A DNA stretch of 64,000 bases, taken from the IMG/VR virus record IMGVR_UViG_3300020165_000007, positions 1 through 64,000 of that record. One strand, written 5' to 3'. Shown here piece by piece: positions 14,697-23,679 of the stretch. This DNA is from a virus. The first letter of the stretch is position 1. Each line of letters opens with the position of its first letter. Under the pieces are notes generated by a model. The model was not told the DNA's origin and ran no database searches. It saw only the letters and a list, made by a program, of their open reading frames with translations. Position numbers and translations under genes: made by a program.

Positions 14697-17363
14697 TTAT
14701 GAACAACCACTACTTGATGAGAAATCGAATGATATAGTTGTAAGAAGATTTTGGTTAGTTCTACTAAATACCATTGAGTTTATATTTGCACATCCATTTG
14801 TACCTGAAAGGAATGATGAGCCTCCAGCGGGTATATTTTCTGTTGTTAAGTTTCCACTACCTGATAAACCACACCTTAGGTATGTTATAGATTGTGCACT
14901 AAGAGATGTGTTAGTTATTGTAACATCATTTAAGCAGTTACAGTCCGTTCCACCACACGCAGTTGTCGAATCCGCACTTTCCAACCATGAAGTACCTACA
15001 GTCGTATTTTGATACGTCTTCATCGATGAAGTGTTACCAACTATAGTGAAACAAATTCCATCGAATCCATCAGTTACTATTATATTATTTTGTGCTCCAC
15101 CTAAGTAACCACCCGCACCTCCTAACAATTCAGGCGCCTGTATTATATCTGACAATTGTACAACTCCACCACCCAATGAACTACCCGATACGAAATCACA
15201 GGTCATGTAAACAAGTGCGTCTAATTTACTATTAGTAAGACCCCCTACCGTTGTCCCTGTATATGTATCACAACTTCTTAAGACAACATACGCTCCAGAA
15301 CATTTAGCACCAGGCGTGTCGGGCTGACAACAAGATGTTCCGTTTGAACTGTGGAATTTTAACAATGCGGTTTCGTCGTAAGTTGGGTCATATACGTAAC
15401 AGTCTTCAAAACTTACATTTTGACTTGCAGTGTTAGTTACGGTGTGTGTGAATTGTAGGTATTCATCACCCGTTCCTGTGGGGTCTACAAATGGTATAAG
15501 GTCATTATATTTTGTAGGCGCTGCCATGAGGTCGCCAGCACCATAATTTTCCTCAAAACATGCGACATATGTATGTACACACCAATATGTTTGACTTTGA
15601 GATGATAAGCAAGTATCACAGTCGAGATATGTATTTTGTGTCGATGGTGTATTGGATGATGTAAATGGTGCAACATTACCTAATGTGTAACATATACTAT
15701 CTAAGGATACTATATCTCCTGTTGTAACACTTAATGAGTCTAATACTTGTGCGTGGTTAAGGACTGTAAGACCTGAGAAGTTGTTTTCACAACAAGGCGT
15801 TAATAAGAAAGAGGTATACGAAGGTGGTGAACTTGTTGGTGTAATTGTTGGTGTAACTGTTGGTGTAATTGTTGGTGTAACTGATGGAGTATTACTAGGA
15901 GCAATACATTCATTCTCGACTATACAATCATCACAGTTATCATAATACTCTCCAGCGGTGAATACCGCATTGGTAGCTCCGGCTGGGTATGACTCGTCAT
16001 ATGTTACTCTCTTATAACAATTATTTATTATGAAATCCTGATTTCCTCCAAATTGGAAAGTTATTGCTCCTGTTTCTCCCAATGCTGGCCCATTACTCAT
16101 ATTGGTAACATTATAAACTAACCCATCACAACATCCGCTTAATGAAACGTTATTCTCCACACATGCGTTACTAACCTGACAAGTATTACAATCCGTGTAA
16201 GTATTATTGGTCCCAAAAAGATTTGGGTATCCCGCAGTTGTATTGTAATACTCGGTATAACTTGAGTTATATTCTATCCTCTCAAAACATTGGTTCGTTT
16301 CAAGCGGACTCTCTCCTGTGATTGGTGTGATTATATCTCCTATATCCGGTATTGGAAATGTCAGGTTAAATGTCGTGCTCGTTCCCGTGAATATTGTAAA
16401 CTCTCCCACTCCAGAACAACATCCACTAAACGAAAACGCATTTATAGGAGCCGCAGGTGGTGTTCCTGACGGCGTTACGGTTATAGATGGAGTTGCGGTT
16501 ATTGACGGAGTTGCTGTTATTGTTGGAGTTGCAGTTATCGATGGAGTGGATGTAATTGACGGAGTCACAGTTATTGACGGAGTTGCCGTTATTGTTGGAG
16601 TTGCGGTTATTGTTGGAGTTGCGGTTATTGTTGGAGTTTGAGTTAACGATGGAGTAACACTATTAGACGCACCAGGTGTTGCGGTTATTGATGGAGTTGC
16701 AGTAATTGATGGAGTTGCCGTAATTGATGGTGTAGTAGTTACTGATGGAGTTACGGTAATTGACGGAGTGGTAGTAATCGAAGGAGTCGCACTTATCGAA
16801 GCTCCTGGCGTCGCGGTTACTGATGGAGTTGCGGTAATTGACGGAGTGGTAGTAGGGGTAGGGGGTCCAAACTCTAAATCACAATCTAAAAAAGTAGGTA
16901 TACATGAAGAACACTTACCATAGTATAAGTTATTAGGTATTCCACTTAAGTCGGTAGGGTCAGTATTTACAACTAAAGAGGTTATTTCATAACATACTCC
17001 ATAATATAAAATACTATCGTCTATTGGTGTGTCGGTTATTAGTGTATATAAGTGTCCCGAACCTGCATCACATCTATCCCACCGATAACAACTTTGGGAT
17101 GGGTCCGACATTAACGATGAGATAAGTAAATTTGCCTCTTCACACGTTTCACAATCAACATACTCAATAAATGTACAATCGTCTCCATTTATTTCATCTA
17201 AAACTTTATTAGTATCTTCATTAATGTAATAACACCCATTATTTATATTATTACATTCAATATCCCAAATCTCACCTGAATTTAGGTGCGTAGTATTATT
17301 AAAAGTTAACCTATATTCGGATTGGTCGTTACAATTTTGTATGATATAATTTACTGATGTCAT
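14697..17363 (-). CDS. cysteine-rich repeat tail protein with PTS linker (888 aa)
   Basis: The start at 17363 (MTSVNYIIQ) is preferred because ATGA overlaps the stop of the upstream gene; an ATG nine bases earlier (17372) is possible. The protein carries about five copies of a 40-70 residue module that begins near (G/N)-x-CY-x-(I/R) and ends Y-x-DC-x-x-C (YVDCETC, YYGKCSSC, YTDCNTC, YDNCDDC, YLDCDTC). A PSITAT/PTITAT linker lies at about residues 170-300. The even pairing of Cys suggests disulphide- or metal-stabilised small domains. The C-terminus is a Gly/Ser-rich domain ending SSSGCS. I do not recognise a named family; its place among fibre genes suggests a virion surface protein. Confidence 0.6.
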   Translation of the reverse strand: MTSVNYIIQNCNDQSEYRLTFNNTTHLNSGEIWDIECNNINNGCYYINEDTNKVLDEINGDDCTFIEYVDCETCEEANLLISSLMSDPSQSCYRWDRCDAGSGHLYTLITDTPIDDSILYYGVCYEITSLVVNTDPTDLSGIPNNLYYGKCSSCIPTFLDCDLEFGPPTPTTTPSITATPSVTATPGASISATPSITTTPSITVTPSVTTTPSITATPSITATPSITATPGASNSVTPSLTQTPTITATPTITATPTITATPSITVTPSITSTPSITATPTITATPSITATPSITVTPSGTPPAAPINAFSFSGCCSGVGEFTIFTGTSTTFNLTFPIPDIGDIITPITGESPLETNQCFERIEYNSSYTEYYNTTAGYPNLFGTNNTYTDCNTCQVSNACVENNVSLSGCCDGLVYNVTNMSNGPALGETGAITFQFGGNQDFIINNCYKRVTYDESYPAGATNAVFTAGEYYDNCDDCIVENECIAPSNTPSVTPTITPTVTPTITPTSSPPSYTSFLLTPCCENNFSGLTVLNHAQVLDSLSVTTGDIVSLDSICYTLGNVAPFTSSNTPSTQNTYLDCDTCLSSQSQTYWCVHTYVACFEENYGAGDLMAAPTKYNDLIPFVDPTGTGDEYLQFTHTVTNTASQNVSFEDCYVYDPTYDETALLKFHSSNGTSCCQPDTPGAKCSGAYVVLRSCDTYTGTTVGGLTNSKLDALVYMTCDFVSGSSLGGGVVQLSDIIQAPELLGGAGGYLGGAQNNIIVTDGFDGICFTIVGNTSSMKTYQNTTVGTSWLESADSTTACGGTDCNCLNDVTITNTSLSAQSITYLRCGLSGSGNLTTENIPAGGSSFLSGTNGCANINSMVFSRTNQNLLTTISFDFSSSSGCS
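16461..16860 (-). repeat. 18-bp tandem repeats (PSITAT/PTITAT)
   Basis: About 400 bp of the same hexapeptide repeat as in the 9528-11711 gene, with GAS interruptions (ATPGAS) in place of GES. Confidence 0.8.
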
Positions 17364-20311
17364 GACGTACAATTAATATTTATGTTGACTCCAGCGTTTA
17401 TTTGCAAACTTTCATTAGTAAAATCATTATTACACCCTATATTAGTAACTGTTATGTTATTACCGTTGATACTATAGGATAATCCGTCCTGAGATAAATT
17501 AGAAAGAGACGTTTCTACCGCAGTCAACCACTCAGTACTAGATGGGTAATCACCACTTCCATATCCAGTGTAGAATAAATCTTTTCTAAGTAATGAACCA
17601 CTAAGTCTTATATCCACATACCACAAACTTGTCAAAGTGTTTAATTGACAGTCACTTACATTATACCCTTCATTACCAACCGCACTGTTAATACTATTTA
17701 TTAATGTAGTTTGTGGGTTTGTTAATCCAATATCACAACTTAAAGTTTGTGTAGTGCAATCATTACCAAGTAATTGACCTGTAAATGTACATGGAATACA
17801 TGGTATCGGTACTAACTCACATCCTCTTTGTCTTCTCCATACTACTTTTTGTCTCTGTAATACATTATTTTCCATTTTTTGACCCCCCATCCATATAGTA
17901 GATGCGGGAATCATTTGTTCAATTAACTTCATCCAATAATCACCTATACCATTAGTGAAATCAATCATTTTTTGATAGGTATATTTGTTGGATGGTATAC
18001 CTACGGACTCCTCTGAGTTTAAATATTTCCAATAAACTGATTGTAGTGTTGGATATCCACCTCCTTTACCGTCTGTTATTGTCTGTCTATTCCTAACATT
18101 AATCATGTTACGATAAAAGGTCTGAGCAAATTCAAAAAATGTCTTTTCTTTTGGTTTTGGGTTAATTACTGTCCAATCAATCCCTTCAGGATATGGATAA
18201 GGTGATGTTAAACCAGTTGAAGGGAACGGGTAATTATATTTTTTTGACATATCCCATATGTCGTATATAATCCCTTGTCCCATATTTAAACCTAAGTCAA
18301 CATTTTTAGCATTTAATACTAATTTTTCATTATTTACCACATAATAGGCATTATAACCAGCTTCGGTATTCCTCCTTAAACCTAATTCATTATCTGTCCA
18401 AGATTTATTATTATCGTAGGTTCTTGTTAAACCAAAACCCAAATCCATATATGGAAAATCTCTAAATCTATCAAAATATTTTTGACCATAAGTAAATGGT
18501 TCTAATGTTGTCTGTATGTCAGGGTTTTGTCCTGTGAATACCGAACCTGTAGTGTCTAATACTGTAGGTGCTCTATGTTCAGGAGTCTGCTCATACCATC
18601 CCGCACCTTTTTCAAAAAATATTTCTTCACTGGATACCGGAGATTGTGGATATCCAAAACTATCAATAGGATAATCATTTCTAACAGTGTCTACGTTACT
18701 TAATGTTAGTTGAGTTGTGAATCCGGTATATGTCACCCCTTCAAAACTGAATGTGATGTTTGGGTCCAAGACCGGCGTTTCTGTAGTTTTAGTACCTCCC
18801 GTTATAGTTGCGTATTCTTCATTAAATCTTTCCACATTTATCGGACCATCAGCCAAATAAATAATTTCATTAAAATCTATTAACGCGTCGGGAGCACCGA
18901 CTAATCTCATAAGTGCCTCTATTGAACGTCTTGTACCTTTAGATTTAAATAAGTAAGCAGAATTTAAAATTAAATTTCTATAATATTGATAACTAAGTTC
19001 GGTTGGTGTCTTATTTACTGTCTGTCCAGGAAATACATTAGAATCTTGGTTTCCAAATACACTACTTAAGAACTTATCATTAGTTATGGGTGAGATGTTA
19101 GTGTCCCAACCTATTGTCTGAGCCAAATTTGTTAGTAACTGAGAAGGTATATCGTTTTGTACAACATAATGAACTGAATTCATATATGATAACGCATCAA
19201 TAAACTTTTTTGTTTCGTCAAAACTTCTACCATATAGTTGTAAAACCTTTTCTACATTTTTATTAGGTGTATCAAAATCTTTAAAAGCCCCTGTAGTTAA
19301 AAATCTCGATATTAAATTACTTTTATATTCATCTATCTCATCAGATATACTATTTAATTGTGTTAAATAATTATCAAACCTATTTGTTCTTATATCTAAA
19401 TTCCATACCCCATCTAAACTCCATGTTATACTCTGATAAGCTTTATACACTTGTCCGTCTTGACCTTCCCTTAATATTTCAAATTTAGAAGTATAGGTTG
19501 GAACTACTAAACGATTTAATAAGAAGTCCTCAACTTCGTTAAAGTCGTCAATAAATACTTTATCAGTTTCTTGTTTATTTGGTTTTAATAAAATATTATC
19601 TACTGAAGTAGATTGACCACTGAAAGGATTTCCTTCTACTACAATTTGTACCGTCCCCGCCGATAGTTTTGGTGAGGGGTCGAAATCAACAAATTTATAC
19701 TCAGTCTCTAAATCTTCAAAAAATAAAGAATACTGTAAGAAACTTCTAGTAAGATTTCTTAATGGGCTTACCTCAAAAGGTCTAACAGAAATATTTCTAT
19801 CCGAATTTTCTGAGTAATCGATATCGAATGGATTTTTAAATCTGGTAACGTCAATATCAAAAGTCGTTAAACCTTCAACATCATCATAAGAAATGTTATA
19901 AGCGGTGTATCCAGTGTTAAAATCATAATAAATTTTATCTACAGATATTGCGGCCGGAAAAAAATTAACTATATTTGTTACTGAAGATGACATTCTTTTT
20001 CTTAAAGAACCATACATCGCAAAATTAGTAACCTGACTTATATCGTAATTAGGATAAACTTTAAAGTTTTTAGCTAAGACTATCTTAGACTCTTCAATAC
20101 TGTCAAAGTCTAAATCATTTAATGAAATAGGATTAGAAAAGACACCAGTATCAAAAGTTCTATTAACCTTTTCAACAACATTTGTTGTGAACTCAAAATT
20201 TGACTGCGTAAGACCTCCACCCTCAACAAGTTGTAAACCAACTAAGTTGTCAGAAAATGTTCCTCTAGCGTTAGGAGGAGCCGGTGGGTATCTAAACTTA
20301 TTATCGGCCAT
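17360..20311 (-). CDS. large baseplate/fibre-connector protein (983 aa)
   Basis: It begins MADNKFRYPPAPPNARG. A central region near residues 440-480 reads YLFKSKGTRRSIEALMRLVG. This helix-rich motif resembles the part of phage tail proteins of the P2 gpI type that sits between baseplate and fibre (K-G-T-x-x-x-I-x-x-L-x-x-x-x-G). Trp/Tyr-rich segments follow. A Cys cluster (CELVPIPCIPC) precedes a C-terminal ~130-residue domain with FYTGY...DYPS-x-x-EW, homologous to a domain in the SprB-repeat gene. The start overlaps the stop of the preceding gene by one base (TAATG) and its own stop overlaps the next start (ATGA), so it is translationally coupled on both sides. Baseplate-to-fibre connector is an inference. 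Confidence 0.55.
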   Translation of the reverse strand: MADNKFRYPPAPPNARGTFSDNLVGLQLVEGGGLTQSNFEFTTNVVEKVNRTFDTGVFSNPISLNDLDFDSIEESKIVLAKNFKVYPNYDISQVTNFAMYGSLRKRMSSSVTNIVNFFPAAISVDKIYYDFNTGYTAYNISYDDVEGLTTFDIDVTRFKNPFDIDYSENSDRNISVRPFEVSPLRNLTRSFLQYSLFFEDLETEYKFVDFDPSPKLSAGTVQIVVEGNPFSGQSTSVDNILLKPNKQETDKVFIDDFNEVEDFLLNRLVVPTYTSKFEILREGQDGQVYKAYQSITWSLDGVWNLDIRTNRFDNYLTQLNSISDEIDEYKSNLISRFLTTGAFKDFDTPNKNVEKVLQLYGRSFDETKKFIDALSYMNSVHYVVQNDIPSQLLTNLAQTIGWDTNISPITNDKFLSSVFGNQDSNVFPGQTVNKTPTELSYQYYRNLILNSAYLFKSKGTRRSIEALMRLVGAPDALIDFNEIIYLADGPINVERFNEEYATITGGTKTTETPVLDPNITFSFEGVTYTGFTTQLTLSNVDTVRNDYPIDSFGYPQSPVSSEEIFFEKGAGWYEQTPEHRAPTVLDTTGSVFTGQNPDIQTTLEPFTYGQKYFDRFRDFPYMDLGFGLTRTYDNNKSWTDNELGLRRNTEAGYNAYYVVNNEKLVLNAKNVDLGLNMGQGIIYDIWDMSKKYNYPFPSTGLTSPYPYPEGIDWTVINPKPKEKTFFEFAQTFYRNMINVRNRQTITDGKGGGYPTLQSVYWKYLNSEESVGIPSNKYTYQKMIDFTNGIGDYWMKLIEQMIPASTIWMGGQKMENNVLQRQKVVWRRQRGCELVPIPCIPCTFTGQLLGNDCTTQTLSCDIGLTNPQTTLINSINSAVGNEGYNVSDCQLNTLTSLWYVDIRLSGSLLRKDLFYTGYGSGDYPSSTEWLTAVETSLSNLSQDGLSYSINGNNITVTNIGCNNDFTNESLQINAGVNININCTS

Positions 20312-21219
20312 TACTGAGTGATATTAGTGAAGTTTTTACTGAAGTCTATATTGTCTCCTCTATTTTGTCTAACCTCGTATAATAAATTATTAAACTCATC
20401 TCTAATCTCATATAGGTTATATTGTTTGTAAATGTTAAGGTCGTTGTCATATAAGGTATAAACACCATCTTCAATAGATTTAGTCTGATTACCGTAAAGA
20501 GCAATCGCTAACGTATCTATATCATGCTCAGCTAATTCAATATCCAACGTTATCGGATTAAAAAATGTATTAGTGATTATTATATTTTGATTAGGTTGAC
20601 CTATAAATGGAGTCGCACTCGGTTTATTAGATGGTGCACTTGCCGGTGAAACTGTACAAAACAATAAATCACTACCACTATCCACATATCTGTATCTAAT
20701 AGACTTTTGTGATGAGTTAGTAAGATTAGTAACTACAGGTTCGCAATAAAATGATGATGTTATAATTCTATAAAAATTAGTAATTTTTGTACCGTCATTA
20801 TTTAAATACTCTACTCTATGACCAACTAATCCTTGATTAATAAATCTATTCCTGTATTGAGAGGGAACATTATTTAAATCTACGATTATTCCTTTTACGT
20901 TAGGTAATGACGATAATACTCCACAATCGGTAATTGTGGTTCGTATCTCCACAGGTCTGATATATAAAGTATATATACCTATTTGATTAAATTCATCCGC
21001 AGGTAATTTAAGGTTATATAACCCCCCTAATATCTCAAGGTCGGCATTTCCTCCTGTATCCGCGTTATGAAAATAAGGTGTTAATACTTCCGCAGCATTT
21101 AAAGTTTTTAACTCGAAGTTATTGGTCACATCCCTTGACGGGGTATAATTTAATATTATTTCCACGTCCTCAGGGGACATGTCTGCTGGTCTTGTTGTTC
21201 CGTATGTTCCTAAAGCCAT
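20311..21219 (-). CDS. structural tail/baseplate protein, unknown (302 aa)
   Basis: I do not recognise the family. Soluble, with no signal peptide or membrane segment. It starts MALGTYGTTRPADMSPEDVE and has a short Ser/Pro stretch (SPASAPSNKPSATP) near residue 195 that may be a flexible joint. It lies between a PKD-containing protein and the gpI-like connector in a tightly packed series (one base from the former's stop, overlapping the latter's start), which argues for a part of the baseplate periphery. Confidence 0.5.
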   Translation of the reverse strand: MALGTYGTTRPADMSPEDVEIILNYTPSRDVTNNFELKTLNAAEVLTPYFHNADTGGNADLEILGGLYNLKLPADEFNQIGIYTLYIRPVEIRTTITDCGVLSSLPNVKGIIVDLNNVPSQYRNRFINQGLVGHRVEYLNNDGTKITNFYRIITSSFYCEPVVTNLTNSSQKSIRYRYVDSGSDLLFCTVSPASAPSNKPSATPFIGQPNQNIIITNTFFNPITLDIELAEHDIDTLAIALYGNQTKSIEDGVYTLYDNDLNIYKQYNLYEIRDEFNNLLYEVRQNRGDNIDFSKNFTNITQ

Positions 21220-21220
21220 T

Positions 21221-22291
21221 TTACAATTGTTCTTTTATTTTAAAGAAACCGTACCCATAAGATACTAAGTCTCCGATGTTATCAACTTCTCCGAGTCTCT
21301 GTATTCCTTCGAACGCAGAATTTTTACCTCTATCAATAAATATTTGGGATTGTATTTCCGGTGAGGAAACTACACCAAATAATACTTCTTCTTTAGTAAT
21401 TGGGTCTGCAACAATCATGTTGTCGGTTATTCCACTAGATTCTATAAAAAATAAGGTCTTACCGTTAGGGTAATCGTAGTACACTACATCTTGTATTGTA
21501 TATGCAGTATACTCATCTGTTATCTCCGTAACTCTACCATAATCTTCATTATTCTTTTTTACGACAACCGAAGTATCATACTTTGTAGGTCCGTAAAGTT
21601 TTAAATTATTAAGTTGTGAAGAAGTAAATCCTGTTATAGTAAATGTCTCGTCACTTGTTTGAGCACTTACAGTATTTTCTGAGTCCCCCGTAAAAATAAA
21701 ATTATAATTAATCGGAATATTAGCCCAATTACCCCCTTGTTGAGTAAATGTTATAGTTTCTAAGGGATTTGTTATAGTGACTAATGTATTAGGTATCGAC
21801 ACTCCTTTAACTATATTTGTCACACCCCACGGATTATTTTGTGTTAACTTTATTTTATACGATAAAGTTAATGGCGGATACTCATGTTCCATATAATTTG
21901 GATAAATCGCAGTAAAAGGTTCCACAGTACCATCCCCCCAATCTATAGTGTATGTAGATAGTTTTAAAAACTTTTTTAATTGGTCTGATGTGTTATATAA
22001 TTTGATTTTAAAGTGGTTGGATGGGTCTCCACTAACTATAAAGTTAGATACCACATCTTTTTGTAAGACAAAACCATCAAATGCTGAGTAGAATCCCATA
22101 TCATCAAAAGTCTGATTAAAAACAATAGGTATTGTTAAATCTGTTAATAAACTGTCTCCGTTAGTCCCTCCACTTAATATTTGTGTCATAGCAGAATAAA
22201 CTCCAAACGTATTACCACTATACGTTTGCTGAACAACATCACTTTTAAGTGATTCTGGAGATATTTTTATGTAGTGTATATCTTCGTTCAT
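21221..22291 (-). CDS. structural protein with PKD-like domain (356 aa)
   Basis: Residues ~110-150 read TYTIDWGDGTVEPFT...HEY...LSYKIKLT, the WGDG-and-HxY layout of a PKD/Ig-like beta-sandwich, a fold common in surface and phage tail proteins. The rest is beta-rich and unrecognised. The gene overlaps the preceding one by 4 bases (ATGA). Probably a baseplate or fibre-attachment subunit; no enzyme motif is seen. Confidence 0.55.
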   Translation of the reverse strand: MNEDIHYIKISPESLKSDVVQQTYSGNTFGVYSAMTQILSGGTNGDSLLTDLTIPIVFNQTFDDMGFYSAFDGFVLQKDVVSNFIVSGDPSNHFKIKLYNTSDQLKKFLKLSTYTIDWGDGTVEPFTAIYPNYMEHEYPPLTLSYKIKLTQNNPWGVTNIVKGVSIPNTLVTITNPLETITFTQQGGNWANIPINYNFIFTGDSENTVSAQTSDETFTITGFTSSQLNNLKLYGPTKYDTSVVVKKNNEDYGRVTEITDEYTAYTIQDVVYYDYPNGKTLFFIESSGITDNMIVADPITKEEVLFGVVSSPEIQSQIFIDRGKNSAFEGIQRLGEVDNIGDLVSYGYGFFKIKEQL

Positions 22292-23679
22292 GACGGATTT
22301 ACATATTCATACCAGTTTATTGGTGTTACCGTACCGACCCTGTTTTGAGTGTTCATATTAATAACATCATATTCATAATTTTCGTAATCAATATTAACTT
22401 GGTAGTAAAAATACTTAGAACTTTCAAAATTAAACTTCTGAGATAATGCAGACTGTCGAGTATTCATCATCCTAACAAATTGTCCAGTTTTAGCGTTAAA
22501 AAACTTAGCACTCATATAAAACTTATCTATATCGATATAATTCGGATTTTTTAACCAATAAATAAAGTATCCTTCTTTATCACCAACATAATCCAATAAA
22601 AAATTAGGCATCTTTATCTGCGAATCAGAAGGTGCCACCGCAGTAGACGCAGTATTAGGAGGTAAATTTCCTGCATTATTGTTTATTTCCCCACCACTTC
22701 CAGGTGGTTGGAATGATGCTGATGGTGTTGGTGATGGGGGTGTTGGTGTAGGTGTAGGCGTTGAACTGATTGATGGTGTTGGAGTCATCGACGGGTTTAT
22801 ACAATCGCAATTTCCAAGCGTAAAATCACTAAAATCATCTATTATATCATTAGGGGGTGCGTCCGGTATAATATCATCACCTATACTAATTATTTCAAAA
22901 CATGTTCCCTGATAATCTATTGTATAATTATTTTGAGGCCATGATAAAAGTTCATTAACGATTTGAACATCAATATATTTAGTTAACGAAACGCTATTAC
23001 AGTTTAAAAATGTCGTCTCATAAGTATCGGGAAAAAACAATATTACATCATTAATTTTTGATGTAGATGGTGTAGGTGTAGGTGTGGGCACATAGTAAAG
23101 TGGGGCCGCAAGACCAAAATCTCCACCACCTGGTAATATGTCTGGAATTGTTGGTCCCGAAACATATGGGTTAGATATCGGAGGTTCCGTTCCGGATAAT
23201 CTAGTTAATCCTTGTTGTGTAGGTAATATAATGGTTAAATAAAGTTTTTGTGTCTCACTATTGTCAGTATCATATAAATCTAACTTAAAGAAACTATTTT
23301 TATATGAGTTAGCATTATAATATATCTCACCCTCAGTAAAGCAAGTTCCTGTGAAATTTGGGTTATCGGTAAACACATAGTCACTTGTCCATAAATTGAC
23401 GTTAGATGGATTAGTTGCTCCTACATCAATACTTCTATCGAAAAAACTAAATTTGTGGTTAATACTAGTCTGTAATATATTATCTTTGTACCAATCTTTG
23501 TGAGTAAATCTTGTTAACTCAAAGTCTTCAATAGGATTTATTACTTTTTCTAAAGTCTCTTCTTCAAACTTATCCACCAAATCATCTCTACCTAATAAAT
23601 CGGTATCAATTTGAATGGGTATGTTTATATACCTATCGTTAGGTGATATTTTAATTCTATATTTATTCACAGTAGTCAT
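22288..23679 (-). CDS. structural protein with Pro-Thr linkers and one Cys module (463 aa)
   Basis: Residues ~1-200 form a soluble domain (MTTVNKYRIKISPNDRYINI...). Two proline-threonine linkers (VPTPTPTPSTS and PTPSISSTPTPTPTPPSPTP) flank one module, FLNC...GTCFEI...LGNCDC, related to the Cys modules of the 14697-17363 gene. A C-terminal ~130-residue domain (LPNFLLDYVGDKEGY-like, with FYMSAKFFNAKTGQF) follows. It overlaps the preceding gene by 17 bases. It looks like a baseplate arm that uses the same linker and module kit as the fibre genes downstream. Confidence 0.55.
   Translation of the reverse strand: MTTVNKYRIKISPNDRYINIPIQIDTDLLGRDDLVDKFEEETLEKVINPIEDFELTRFTHKDWYKDNILQTSINHKFSFFDRSIDVGATNPSNVNLWTSDYVFTDNPNFTGTCFTEGEIYYNANSYKNSFFKLDLYDTDNSETQKLYLTIILPTQQGLTRLSGTEPPISNPYVSGPTIPDILPGGGDFGLAAPLYYVPTPTPTPSTSKINDVILFFPDTYETTFLNCNSVSLTKYIDVQIVNELLSWPQNNYTIDYQGTCFEIISIGDDIIPDAPPNDIIDDFSDFTLGNCDCINPSMTPTPSISSTPTPTPTPPSPTPSASFQPPGSGGEINNNAGNLPPNTASTAVAPSDSQIKMPNFLLDYVGDKEGYFIYWLKNPNYIDIDKFYMSAKFFNAKTGQFVRMMNTRQSALSQKFNFESSKYFYYQVNIDYENYEYDVINMNTQNRVGTVTPINWYEYVNPS

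Noticed and set aside
1-17363. Diversity-generating retroelement acting on the fibre genes.
   Set aside because: No reverse transcriptase and no template/variable repeat pair was seen in this window.
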